NCBI RefSeq assembly: GCF_003260125.1
Contig: NZ_QHKO01000002.1
Coordinates: 310,001 to 374,000, forward strand
Direction of reading: 5' to 3'
DNA length: 64,000 bases
Source of the DNA: Lujinxingia litoralis
GTDB lineage: Bacteria > Myxococcota_A > Bradymonadia > Bradymonadales > Bradymonadaceae
In this document: in pieces, positions 18,229 to 30,257 of the stretch
How the letters are laid out: each line of letters begins with the position of its first letter
Position numbering within the stretch: position 1 is the first letter of the stretch
Notes under the pieces: generated by a model
The model's database searches: none
What the model was told of the DNA's origin: nothing
The model's input: the letters and a program-made list of their open reading frames with translations, nothing else
Made by a program: the position numbers and the translations under genes

Positions 18229-19654
18229 CGCCGCCGACTTCCCGCTGCAGGTGCTCCTGCGCAGCCATCCGGACTGGCGCCAGGGGCCGGCCGCACTCCT
18301 GGATCGCGACCACCCTCAGGGGCGTCTGGTCGGGCTCAATGCCAGCGCGCGTCAGGCCGGCCTGAGCCGGGGAATGCACTACGGGGAAGCCCTGGCACTG
18401 ATCCCGGCGCTGCGCGCCGGCACGGTGGATCCAGACCAGGTGGCGTCGCTTGCCGACACCCTGGCGCAGGCCCTCGGAGAGTATTCGCCTCAGGTGGAGC
18501 GCCACCAGGAGCTCCCGGGGCTCTTCTGGCTCAATGCCTCCGGGCTGGGCCGCCTCTACCCGGACTGGCGCCAGTGGGCCGGCCCCCTGCGCCGGCGTAT
18601 CTTTGAGCGCTTTGATATCCGCGTCACCCTGGCGGTGGGCTTTCGCCGCGCGCTGACCTACGTCATCGCCCGCACCGCCGACACCTCCGGGGCCTTTGAC
18701 ACTCCGGAGGCCGAGCGCCGGGCCGCCGGCCAGGCCCGCCTCACCGCCCTGGATCTGCCCCGGGCCGACCGCGAACTTTTGACCCACCTGGGCCTGCACA
18801 CCCTCGATGATCTTCTGGCCCTGCCGGCTCAGGGGCTCCACCGCCGACTCAGCCCCGCGCTGGTGGAGCTCTACCGACAGGCCCGCGGCGACCGGGAGCT
18901 TCCCATTGAACCCTTTACGCTCAAAGCGCCGGCGCAGGTGGACCACCACCTGGACTACGCCGAGCGCAACACCCACCGCCTCCTTTTTCTGCTCAAAGGC
19001 CACCTTCACCCCCTGCTTCGCAGCCTGGAGGAGACCCACGACAAACTCGTCGCGCTCAATCTTCACTTCGAACTCGACCACCACCCCGCCCTGAGCGAAC
19101 GCATTGAACCTGCCGAGCCCACCCTTGATGCGCTGACAATCTCCGATCTGATCTGGCTTCGCCTGGAGAGCCTGGAGCTTCCCGCCGGCGTGACCCACCT
19201 GACCCTGGTGGCCCATGGCGAGCGCACCTGCACCGAGCAGCTCCGCCTGGACCTGGGAGGCGCGGCCCGGAGCACCCGCGATATCGAGGCCGCCAACCGG
19301 GCTCTGGCCCGGCTGCGCGCACATTTTGGCACCGAGGTCGTCCAGCGAGTGCGCCTTCGCCAGGCCCACCTTCCCGAGGGGCGCTTCGTCCTGGAGCCCC
19401 TCCCACGCATCCCCCTCCCCTCTCCCCCGAGCGCTCCCCACCCACAGGCCGTGCGCCGTTTCTATCCCTCACCACAGCGCCTGCGCTCACTCCCCGGCGT
19501 GAGCACGCGCCAGGGGCCACACACCATCTGCGGTGGCTGGTGGGTGCGCGAGATTCATCGCGACTACCACCTCATGGTCACCGAGGACGAGCGCCTGATC
19601 TGGACCTTCTACGATCACCGCCGCCACCGCTGGTACGTGCACGCCGAGTTCTAA
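18206..19654 (+). CDS. imuB: ImuB, Y-family polymerase-like hub of the mutasome
   Basis: 482 aa. The N-terminal half has the Y-family palm/fingers layout (WACVNAADFPLQVLLR, LVGLNASARQAGLSRGM), but the catalytic D-x-D is replaced by NAADF, as in ImuB proteins, which are inactive and connect the beta clamp, ImuA and DnaE2. The segment TLAVGFRRALTYVIARTA matches the DinB finger-palm region. The C-terminal end (RLIWTFYDHRRHRWYVHAEF) is typical of ImuB. The start is ATG 18206, with GGAGG six bases upstream, inside the end of imuA. The expected short beta-clamp motif near the end of the little-finger domain is not obvious. Confidence 0.9.
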   Translation: MDRWACVNAADFPLQVLLRSHPDWRQGPAALLDRDHPQGRLVGLNASARQAGLSRGMHYGEALALIPALRAGTVDPDQVASLADTLAQALGEYSPQVERHQELPGLFWLNASGLGRLYPDWRQWAGPLRRRIFERFDIRVTLAVGFRRALTYVIARTADTSGAFDTPEAERRAAGQARLTALDLPRADRELLTHLGLHTLDDLLALPAQGLHRRLSPALVELYRQARGDRELPIEPFTLKAPAQVDHHLDYAERNTHRLLFLLKGHLHPLLRSLEETHDKLVALNLHFELDHHPALSERIEPAEPTLDALTISDLIWLRLESLELPAGVTHLTLVAHGERTCTEQLRLDLGGAARSTRDIEAANRALARLRAHFGTEVVQRVRLRQAHLPEGRFVLEPLPRIPLPSPPSAPHPQAVRRFYPSPQRLRSLPGVSTRQGPHTICGGWWVREIHRDYHLMVTEDERLIWTFYDHRRHRWYVHAEF

Positions 19655-19677
19655 CCCCCCGCCTCCCCCTCGCGCTC

Positions 19678-22773
<3,096 letters not shown>

Positions 22774-23055
22774 CCCGCCCTCCCTGTTTGGCACCTTCCT
22801 TCCCGGGGCGCCTTGATCCCTTTCCCCCAACTCGCTACAACGCCGGGCAGGGTCGATGACCGACCTCCCTTCCCCTCCCTCCCCCCCTTGAGAATTCACC
22901 GAGTCGTGACAGCAAAGGCCCCCCGCTTGCGCTACACACTCCCCTCTCCCTCCGGAACCTCTCTCCCGGAGACATGAAGTTCGCCCAGGATTTCACTACC
23001 TTAACATCAGCAAAACGCGTCGCCCCACGGAATGACTCACTTGAGGTATTTTCCC
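22774..23055. other. Non-coding gap between dnaE2 and the amidohydrolase lipoprotein
   Basis: It is C-rich with no open frame of note and no clear terminator hairpin. It should contain the promoter for the downstream lipoprotein; I see no confident -35/-10 pair. Confidence 0.4.
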
Positions 23056-26000
23056 ATGTTGCCAGACAGGTCCGTACGCTCACCGCTGCTCCTTTCTCTA
23101 ACCCTGCTACTCACAGCCACATTGGCGCTCAGCGCCTGTGGCGGTGATCCCGAACCCGACCGAAATCCCGATGTCGGTCAGGATGTCGACCCCGATCCGG
23201 ATGCCGGAGATACCGACGTCGATCCGGACGCTGACGTCGATCCGGACGCCGATGTCGATCCGGATACCGATGTCGACATCACCGATCCCCCCGAAGACGC
23301 CATCGCCTGCGACGAACCCATGCCCCAGCCCCCCCAGGGCGAGCGCTGTGTCGTCATCCCCGGCAACGGCGATCATATCCTCTTCCGCGGCACCCTTCTG
23401 GCCGGCGATGACGTCTACCATGAGGGCTCGCTCCTCCTGAACGACCAGAGCCCCAACCGCCAGATCGTCTGCTCCGGCTGCGGCTGCGCCGACACCCCCG
23501 AGGCTCAGGATGCAACCATCGTCTCCTGCCCCTCCGGCGTGATTTCCCCCGGGCTGATCAACCCCCACGATCACATCACCTACTCCCTCTCTCACCCCCG
23601 TCCTCACGGCGAAGAGCGCTTTGATCACCGCCACGACTGGCGCCGAGGGCTTCGCGGCCACGACCAGATCAACACCAGCCCCGGCTCCGATAACAGCCAC
23701 GAGGGGATCCTCTACGGTGAGCTGCGCATGCTCTTTGGCGGCGCCACCAGCGTGGTCGGCTCGGTGGGAAGCGGTGACGCCAGCGGCATGCTGCGCAACC
23801 TCGATAACACCAGCTACACCGAGGGCTTAAGTGGCGTGGACGTCTCCTACCGTACCTTCCCCCTGGGCGACTCCAACGGCACGCTGCGCGCCAGCGGCTG
23901 TGACTACCCCAACATCGACAACGAAAGCCGCCTCAACTCCGGCGTCTACCTGCCCCACCTCTCCGAGGGCATCGACCCGGAAGCCAACAACGAATTCCAC
24001 TGCGCTTCCGGCGCCTCCGGCAGCGACCTGATTCAGGACAACACCTCCATCATCCACGGCATCGGGCTCTCGACCCGCGATATCGCCCTGATGGCTCGCC
24101 GCGGTGCCACCCTGGTGTGGTCGGCTCGTACCAACATTGATCTCTACGGCAACACCGCCCAGGCCCCGATCTTCAAGCGCTTCGGTGTGCCGATTGCCCT
24201 GGGCACCGACTGGTCGGCCAGCGGCTCGATGAACATGCTCCGCGAACTGCAGTGCGCCGACTACCTCAACCGCCTCTACTACGATGAGACCTTCACCGAG
24301 CAAGAACTCTGGATGATGGCCACCGCCAACGCCGCCGACGCCATGGGCGCCGGCGACCAGATCGGACGCCTGGAAGAGGGCTACGTCGGTGATATCACCA
24401 TCTTCGACGGCACCGACCGCCTGCCATACCGCGCGATCATCGACGCCGAAATTGCCGACATCGTGCTGGTGCTCCGCGGCGGCGAGCCGCTCTACGGCGA
24501 CGCTCAACTCATCGAAGCGCTGGTCGATTCCGCCGAGTTGGATGGCTGTGAGCAGATCGACGTCTGCGAACGCGGTCGCCGCCTCTGCGTAGAGCTCGAC
24601 GCCGGCAAGTCCCTCAGCGCGATTCGCTCGGCGGTAAGCTCCAACGCCTACGAACTCTTCTTCTGTGGTGAGCCCGACGACGAGCCCAGCTGCATGCCCT
24701 TCCGCCCCAACGAATACTCCGGACTCACCGACAACACCGACAATTCCGGTGACGGTATCCCGGATGCTGTCGATAACTGCCCGGCCTACTTCAACCCCAT
24801 CCGTCCCATGGACGGCGGCCAGCAGCCCGACACCAACGGCAACGGCATCGGCGACATCTGCGACCCCTGCCCCCTGAGCGAGGATCCGAACTGCAACACC
24901 ATTGATCCCGACGATCTCGACGGCGATGGCGTGGCCAACGACACCGACAACTGCCCGGTTCACTTTAACCCCGGTCAGGAAAACACCTCCGGCGATGCCT
25001 ACGGCGACGCCTGCAGCCCCTGCCCTGAGACCTTCCTTGGCGAGGGTGAAGCCTGCCCGGTCTCCATCTACTCGATCAAAAATGGCACCACTGACCCCGG
25101 CTCCCTGGGCACCTTCGAAGGCGTCATCGTCACCGCAGTAGCCGAAGGTGAAGGGTTCTTCGTCCAGGTCGATCCCCAGAGCGACGACTACCAGGGCGAC
25201 CAGTACAGCGGCATCTACGTCTACAACCGCGGCGGCACGGTCTTCCCCCAGGTCGGCGACCGCATCGACCTCACCGGCTCGTCCACGCTCTTCTACGGCC
25301 AGTTCCAGGTAGGTAACGTCAGCGCCATCAACATCCTGGAGAGCGGCTACCCGCTGCCGGCCCCGACGGTAGTGAGCCCGGCCGAGGTTGCCAACAACGG
25401 CGCCTTGCGTCAGGCCTATGAGGGCGTCCTGGTCCGCGTCGAAGACGTCACCGTCACCAACAACAGCCCCGACCCCGGCCCCGGCCAGGGTGACAACCCC
25501 TTTGAATTCGCCGTCGATAGCGGGCTGCGCATCAACAACCTGATGTACACCATCGATCCCAAGCCCGAGGTCGGAAACAGCTTCGCCAGCATCACCGGTG
25601 TGCTGCGCTGGGCCAACGAGAACTCCAAGGTCGAGCCCCGCTCCGAGCTTGATGTCGTCAGTGGCCCCCCCTTCCTCGCCGCAGCATCCCCCGAAGCGCT
25701 CTTCATCGACGCCGACGGCGCCGATGGCCAGCTGACCCTCTCGCTGAATCGCGCCTCTCAGGGCGAGAGCACCCTCGCGCTGAGCTACAACCCGGCCGGC
25801 ATCATCTCGGGTCCGACCAGCGCGACTCTGGCCGATGGTGAGCAGAGCGTCACGGTGGCCATTGCCGCCACCACCCCGGATGCCGAAGCTACCATCAGCG
25901 TCACGCTTGATGGCGTCACACTGACCATTCCGGTCACCACCTACAGCGCCGCGAGCCCGCGTGAGCTCTCCTCGCTGAGCGCCAGCGCCGACACCATCTT

Positions 26001-26712
26001 CGTAGGCGACCAGGTGAACTTCGACCTCGAACTCAACCTGCCCGCCGGCGCCGCCGGTGAGACGGTGAGCCTCAACCTGCTCCCCGTCGAGACGACCTTG
26101 CCCTTCCCGGCCGAGGTCAGCTTCGCCGCTGGCGAGCAACGCGCCAATATCACGCTGACCTTCAACGAAGGCGCCGGGGACTACACCCTCGAAGCCACCC
26201 TGGGCACCACCACGCTCAGCGCTGACGTCACCGTGGCCAATGCCCCCGACGAGCAGAGTGAGTCCTTCATCAACTTCGACGGCCCGGGCAACACCTACGG
26301 TGCCGGCAGCTTCGTCGGGGACTCGGGCTACACCTTCAACTACACCGGTGGCCGCCTGGTCGACGAAACCTCGAACTCCGACTACACCATCGACGGTCGT
26401 GGCCTGATGTTCGGCGGCAGTGGTGACAAGTCCCTCATCGTGCAGGGGCTCGAAGGCGGCATCAACTCCCTTCGCCTGGAGATGCGCAAAGCCTTTACCA
26501 GCGGCGCCAACCGCCAGATCGAAGTCTTCGTCAACGGTACCTCCGTGGGCACCTCGGAGGTCTTCGGCAACGCCAGCGGTGCCGATGCCACCGTCCACGA
26601 ACTCCTGCTCGAAGACATCAACATCTCGGGTACCTTCGACCTGGAGATTCGCTCCATTCAGAGCGGTCAGGTGACCATCGACAACCTGGTCTGGGGCTCC
26701 TTCTTGCCCTGA
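23056..26712 (+). CDS. Giant lipoprotein: amidohydrolase + thrombospondin type 3 repeats + OB-like and beta domains
   Basis: 1218 aa. The signal ends in L-S-A-C (Cys28), followed by an Asp-rich D-V-D-P-D linker (about 33-80). An amidohydrolase domain follows with the metal motif H171-D172-H173, a later His334 and Asp385 in LGTDWSASGSMNML, so a metal-dependent hydrolase of ring or amide bonds is likely. Residues about 565-660 hold calcium-binding thrombospondin type 3 units (NSGDGIPDAVDNCP, LDGDGVANDTDNCP). From about 672 an OB/DUF5689-like region begins (YSIKNGTTDPGSLGTFEG), then beta-sandwich domains to the end. I chose the ATG at 23056, with GAGG upstream, because it gives a normal signal peptide; ATG 23032 is possible. 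Surface location is inferred; the substrate is unknown. Confidence 0.85.
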   Translation: MLPDRSVRSPLLLSLTLLLTATLALSACGGDPEPDRNPDVGQDVDPDPDAGDTDVDPDADVDPDADVDPDTDVDITDPPEDAIACDEPMPQPPQGERCVVIPGNGDHILFRGTLLAGDDVYHEGSLLLNDQSPNRQIVCSGCGCADTPEAQDATIVSCPSGVISPGLINPHDHITYSLSHPRPHGEERFDHRHDWRRGLRGHDQINTSPGSDNSHEGILYGELRMLFGGATSVVGSVGSGDASGMLRNLDNTSYTEGLSGVDVSYRTFPLGDSNGTLRASGCDYPNIDNESRLNSGVYLPHLSEGIDPEANNEFHCASGASGSDLIQDNTSIIHGIGLSTRDIALMARRGATLVWSARTNIDLYGNTAQAPIFKRFGVPIALGTDWSASGSMNMLRELQCADYLNRLYYDETFTEQELWMMATANAADAMGAGDQIGRLEEGYVGDITIFDGTDRLPYRAIIDAEIADIVLVLRGGEPLYGDAQLIEALVDSAELDGCEQIDVCERGRRLCVELDAGKSLSAIRSAVSSNAYELFFCGEPDDEPSCMPFRPNEYSGLTDNTDNSGDGIPDAVDNCPAYFNPIRPMDGGQQPDTNGNGIGDICDPCPLSEDPNCNTIDPDDLDGDGVANDTDNCPVHFNPGQENTSGDAYGDACSPCPETFLGEGEACPVSIYSIKNGTTDPGSLGTFEGVIVTAVAEGEGFFVQVDPQSDDYQGDQYSGIYVYNRGGTVFPQVGDRIDLTGSSTLFYGQFQVGNVSAINILESGYPLPAPTVVSPAEVANNGALRQAYEGVLVRVEDVTVTNNSPDPGPGQGDNPFEFAVDSGLRINNLMYTIDPKPEVGNSFASITGVLRWANENSKVEPRSELDVVSGPPFLAAASPEALFIDADGADGQLTLSLNRASQGESTLALSYNPAGIISGPTSATLADGEQSVTVAIAATTPDAEATISVTLDGVTLTIPVTTYSAASPRELSSLSASADTIFVGDQVNFDLELNLPAGAAGETVSLNLLPVETTLPFPAEVSFAAGEQRANITLTFNEGAGDYTLEATLGTTTLSADVTVANAPDEQSESFINFDGPGNTYGAGSFVGDSGYTFNYTGGRLVDETSNSDYTIDGRGLMFGGSGDKSLIVQGLEGGINSLRLEMRKAFTSGANRQIEVFVNGTSVGTSEVFGNASGADATVHELLLEDINISGTFDLEIRSIQSGQVTIDNLVWGSFLP
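23183..23279 (+). repeat. GATCCGGAC/GATGTC repeats encoding an Asp-Val-Asp-Pro linker
   Basis: Imperfect 18-base units (GAC GTC GAT CCG GAC GCN) encode D-V-D-P-D-A several times just after the lipid-attachment Cys. This is a flexible acidic linker of the kind common in predatory deltaproteobacterial lipoproteins, and the copy number could vary by slippage. Confidence 0.7.
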
Positions 26713-26771
26713 TACGCTTTCGCGGCCTGCTCCCTCGGGGCAGGTCGCGCCCCCCCACAAAAAAACCCGCA

Positions 26772-26808
26772 GAAGGCCGCGCGAACTCCGCGCGGCCTTC
26801 TTTTATTT
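26772..26808 (+). terminator. Rho-independent terminator after the amidohydrolase lipoprotein
   Basis: Perfect 12-bp stem GAAGGCCGCGCG / CGCGCGGCCTTC with loop AACTC, followed by TTTTATTT. An A-run precedes it, so it may also work on the other strand. Confidence 0.9.
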
Positions 26809-26825
26809 CTATTTTCGAAAGAAAG

Positions 26826-26990
26826 TTGCATTGCGCGCACTCCGGGAGTAAGACACTGCCAGCGGTCGCCTGCTTGAACCTCCTTCAGGATGATGCACAT
26901 GGTAGCGCCCCATAAAAATGCCTCGACCGCTCTAACTCTGAGTTGATGGCTGTATGGATGAACCCGGCCTTTTTGCCGGGTTTTTTTGTA
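26826..26990 (+). ncRNA. Candidate small RNA with its own terminator
   Basis: A second strong terminator (26961-26988: AACCCGGC / GCCGGGTT with a T-run) lies 150 bases after the previous one with no gene between. A possible promoter is TTGCAT (26826-26831), 17 bases, TAAGAC (26849-26854), giving a transcript of about 130 nt. Near its 5' part, CTTGAA (26873-26878) and TTCAGG (26884-26889) form a hairpin that exposes the loop CCTCC, complementary to Shine-Dalgarno sequences. This layout is common in trans-acting small RNAs. No known RNA family is recognised; it could instead be an unrelated attenuator upstream of the next gene. Confidence 0.45.
26961..26988 (+). terminator. Rho-independent terminator, orphan
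   Basis: Eight-bp stem AACCCGGC / GCCGGGTT, loop CTTTTT, then T7. It follows no protein gene and probably ends the candidate small RNA. Confidence 0.85.
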
Positions 26991-27018
26991 TCTTCGGACA
27001 ACGCGCACCAATCCGGCG

Positions 27019-27049
27019 TTGACCTGGCGGGCATCATCCTTGTTATGCT
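27019..27049 (+). promoter_or_regulatory. Possible promoter of the GGDEF-EAL gene
   Basis: TTGACC (27019-27024) and TATGCT (27044-27049) are separated by 19 bases, somewhat long. They lie 40 bases before the chosen ATG. Confidence 0.35.
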
Positions 27050-27090
27050 CCACAGCGCCGCCTCCCACCGCCCCCCAGGCCTCGCCAGCG

Positions 27091-30012
27091 ATGAGCTCCC
27101 CCCGCACCGAACACGCACCTGAAGAGCCACACGCTCCCGATCCCAGGGCAACCGGACGTCTCAGCGCGTTGATCGCCCCGGCCAGCCAGCCCACTGCCAG
27201 ACACACACCGGTTTCGCCGGCAATCAACCGCCGTGCAGCCCTGCTCTACATCGGCGCGGCAACCCTCTGGGTCACCGCCAGCGATGCGCTGCTCAATCGC
27301 CTGATTCCGACCCCGGCACTTCGCGATCTGGCCCAGACCGGCAAAGGCATCGTATTTATCCTGGCCAGCGGCGCAGCCCTCTATGCGCTGTTGCGCCGCC
27401 ACCTCCGGGCGCTCCACCGTGTGGAGCGTCAGGTCGTCGCGCGCGATGCCCATATCGGCCGCATCATCGACACCATGGCCAACGGCGTCGCACTGCTCAA
27501 CCTGGAGGGGGTGTTCGTCGACACCAACCCGGCTCTCTGCGACCTCCTCCACACCTCCCCGGACAGGCTCCTGGGCACCTCGTTCGGCGATCTGATGCAA
27601 CTCGACAAGAGCCCCGGCCTTCCCCTGGCCGTCGCTCTGGACCGCGCTCGCACCGATGGCCGTTTCACCCTTGAGGTCATCCGCTACCGGGAAGACGGCT
27701 CTCACGTCGAAGTACGCTTAACACTTGCCCCCCTCTACGACGGCCAGACTCACCTGACCGGCTACGTGGCCGATCATCTCAATATCGGCGATGTCCGCCG
27801 CGCCGAGGCACATCTCGAAGGAATCGGCGGTGTCATCGAAGATCTCGCCAGTGAGCAAGATCTCCACGTCCTTGGGCGCAAAGCCGTCGCGGCCGCGGTT
27901 CGCCTCACAGACTTCGAAACCGGAGCCGTCGCCATCCACGACCCGGACCTCCGCGCGCCTACCTACCGCTGGTGCCAGGGTCTCGAACACCTTGGCATCT
28001 CCCCGGATGACATCGCCTCCGAACCCCGGGACCGCGAGCTCGCAGCCCGGTTTATTGGCTCCGGAACATCTCATTCCATTGATCTCTCCCTCACTCCCGA
28101 CCCTGCGCTTCAGCCCTACCGGGAACTCGGCTTCAAAAGCATCACCAGCGTCCCCATTGAAAGCGAAGGTCACCCCGGGGGCGCTCTCCTGGTAGGCACT
28201 CACAGCTCCAACCGCTCGCTCGACGCCGGCCAGCTGGCGATGCTCCAGGCCGTCGCCCGTCAGATTGGCGTGGCTCTGCATCGACATCAGCTGCTCCACG
28301 AAGCCCGTGCCTCCGAGGCGCGCTTTCGAAATGTCGTCGACACCGTCCCCGACATCCTCTACCGAGCGGAGTTGCCCCACTTTGCCACCTCGTTTATCAG
28401 CCCCGCCGCCGAGCGCCTGCTGGGCTACCCTTCACAGGCTTTCTACAACGACCCCCAACTCTGGCGCTCCCGCATCCACCCCGACGATCTCGAACACATC
28501 ACCGAAACCATCGCGACAGCCATCGACCACGACGAAACCTACGTGGTCCGTTACCGCTGCCGACATCGCGACGACCAGCAGATCCTGTGGTTCGAAGACC
28601 ACGGCCACGTCGAACGCCAGAGCGACATGGTCCCCACCGGTATCACCGGCGTCATCTCCGACATCACCGCCCAAAAGAAAGCCGAAGACCGCCTGACCTT
28701 CCTCGCCTACCACGACAGTCTTACCACCCTGCCCAACCGCCATGGGCTCATCCGCGCCATCGACCACTGGACCGGCGAGCATCCCGAAGCCCCGGCCGTC
28801 CTTCTCTATATCGACCTGGATCGCTTCCACCTGGTCAACGACATCCTGGGCCACGATGCCGGCGACACGCTCCTCCTCGACGCCCGCGACCGTCTCCAGG
28901 CCATCCTCCCAACCGACGCTCTTTTGGCACGCATCGGCGCTGACGAATTCGTCGCCTTCCTGCCCTCCGATCTGAGCCCCGGAGAGCTTCGGGCTCACAC
29001 CAGCGCGATCCTTTCCTCCTTCAGCCGCCCCTTCACTCTCAAAGGGCAGGACTCTTATCTCAGCGCCAGCATCGGCGTGGCCACCTGGCCCCGGGACGCC
29101 TCCGAGGCCAAAGCCCTGATCAAACACGCTCACCTCGCCCTGGCCCACGCCAAAGAGTCCGGCCCGGCCAGCTGCTCGTTCTACGCCGGTGAGATCGCCA
29201 CGCGTCAACAGCGCCGCCTCTCCCTTCAGTCGCGCCTTCACCGCGCCATGGTCGACGACGAGATTACCGTCGCCTACCAGCCCATCATCGATCTGCGCTC
29301 CGGCAAGATCACCGGCGCCGAAGCCTTGCTTCGTTGGACGACCACTACCGGCGAGGTCATCTCCCCGGCCGACTTCATCCCGGCTGCCGAAGAATCCGGC
29401 CTGATCCTTCCCCTGGGCGACTGGGTTCTCTCCCAGGTCTGCCAGCAAATCCGCTCCTGGCGCAGCGCAGGCCTGGACCTTTCGGTCGCCGTCAACCTCT
29501 CCCCCCTGCAATTCTTGCGGGGCGACATCGTCGAACGCATCCTCGCCGCCATCAGCGACGCCCACATCCCTCCCGGCCGTCTGGCGCTGGAACTCACCGA
29601 ATCCGCCATGCTCGCCGATCCCGATCATAGCATCCGCGTGGTTCATCGCCTGCGAGAACACGGCCTGCGCGTGGCCATCGACGACTTCGGAACCGGGTAC
29701 TCCTCATTGGAGCGCCTCAAACAACTTCCGGTACAAATCCTCAAGATCGACCGCTCGTTTGTAAAAGACCTCCCCGGCGATCACCGCGACGCGAACATCG
29801 TACGCTCCATCGTCACCCTCTCTCAAAACTTCCAGATGAAGGCTCTGGCCGAGGGCATTGAAAGCGCCGCTCAATGGACGTTATTGCGCGATATGGGCTG
29901 CCAATACGGCCAGGGCTTTTTCTTCAGCCCGGCCATTTCTCCCGAGCACCTCTTCGAGAAGGCCACTCGCCCCCCGATCTGGAACGCCCCCCGAGTCGAA
30001 GAAGCCGTCTAA
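27091..30012 (+). CDS. PAS-GAF-PAS-GGDEF-EAL protein, c-di-GMP phosphodiesterase candidate
   Basis: 973 aa membrane sensor. Two membrane helices lie near 48-66 and 86-102; this N-terminal hairpin (R-R-A-A-L-L-Y...SDALL) is common in sensor phosphodiesterases. PAS (about 120-240), GAF (about 250-400) and PAS (about 405-530) domains follow. The GGDEF motif is G616-A-D-E-F, a degenerate form, so cyclase activity is doubtful. The EAL domain is complete: E744-A-L, the DDFGTGYSSL loop, ILKIDRSFVKDL and EGIES, so it should hydrolyse c-di-GMP. The ATG at 27091 was chosen because upstream in-frame starts fall inside the terminator/promoter region; its ribosome site is weak. Confidence 0.9.
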   Translation: MSSPRTEHAPEEPHAPDPRATGRLSALIAPASQPTARHTPVSPAINRRAALLYIGAATLWVTASDALLNRLIPTPALRDLAQTGKGIVFILASGAALYALLRRHLRALHRVERQVVARDAHIGRIIDTMANGVALLNLEGVFVDTNPALCDLLHTSPDRLLGTSFGDLMQLDKSPGLPLAVALDRARTDGRFTLEVIRYREDGSHVEVRLTLAPLYDGQTHLTGYVADHLNIGDVRRAEAHLEGIGGVIEDLASEQDLHVLGRKAVAAAVRLTDFETGAVAIHDPDLRAPTYRWCQGLEHLGISPDDIASEPRDRELAARFIGSGTSHSIDLSLTPDPALQPYRELGFKSITSVPIESEGHPGGALLVGTHSSNRSLDAGQLAMLQAVARQIGVALHRHQLLHEARASEARFRNVVDTVPDILYRAELPHFATSFISPAAERLLGYPSQAFYNDPQLWRSRIHPDDLEHITETIATAIDHDETYVVRYRCRHRDDQQILWFEDHGHVERQSDMVPTGITGVISDITAQKKAEDRLTFLAYHDSLTTLPNRHGLIRAIDHWTGEHPEAPAVLLYIDLDRFHLVNDILGHDAGDTLLLDARDRLQAILPTDALLARIGADEFVAFLPSDLSPGELRAHTSAILSSFSRPFTLKGQDSYLSASIGVATWPRDASEAKALIKHAHLALAHAKESGPASCSFYAGEIATRQQRRLSLQSRLHRAMVDDEITVAYQPIIDLRSGKITGAEALLRWTTTTGEVISPADFIPAAEESGLILPLGDWVLSQVCQQIRSWRSAGLDLSVAVNLSPLQFLRGDIVERILAAISDAHIPPGRLALELTESAMLADPDHSIRVVHRLREHGLRVAIDDFGTGYSSLERLKQLPVQILKIDRSFVKDLPGDHRDANIVRSIVTLSQNFQMKALAEGIESAAQWTLLRDMGCQYGQGFFFSPAISPEHLFEKATRPPIWNAPRVEEAV

Positions 30013-30014
30013 CC

Positions 30015-30058
30015 CCTCACGCATTTCTTTCGCCCCCCTTATGAGTGAGGTTTTATGC
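30015..30058 (+). terminator. Weak stem-loop after the GGDEF-EAL gene
   Basis: CCTCAC and GTGAGG pair across a 25-base loop, followed by TTTTA. The stem is short and the loop long, so termination here is uncertain. Confidence 0.3.
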
Positions 30059-30074
30059 GGATCTCATCGTCACC

Positions 30075-30102
30075 TTGACCGCCGACACCCCCTCGGTATA
30101 CT
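30075..30102 (+). promoter_or_regulatory. Promoter for the Big-1 lipoprotein gene
   Basis: TTGACC (30075-30080) and TATACT (30097-30102) with a 16-base spacer form a good sigma-70 promoter. It implies a leader of about 150 bases before the ATG at 30258. Confidence 0.6.
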
Positions 30103-30257
30103 CACGACTGACCTACAGGATAAGATCAGCAAGCGTCGACGGTTTTGCCCGCGCCGCCCTCGCTGCCCTCTTACATATGGATTCACTTTGAGCGCGTCGC
30201 CACCGCGGTGCCTCACCACGATCGACGCGCCAGACCCGCGCGTGTTGCGGAGGAAAA

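Noticed and set aside
23827-26760. A 977-codon minus-strand frame
   Set aside because: Complement of the amidohydrolase lipoprotein; composed mostly of Gly, Val, Ala and Asp as expected from its antisense codons.
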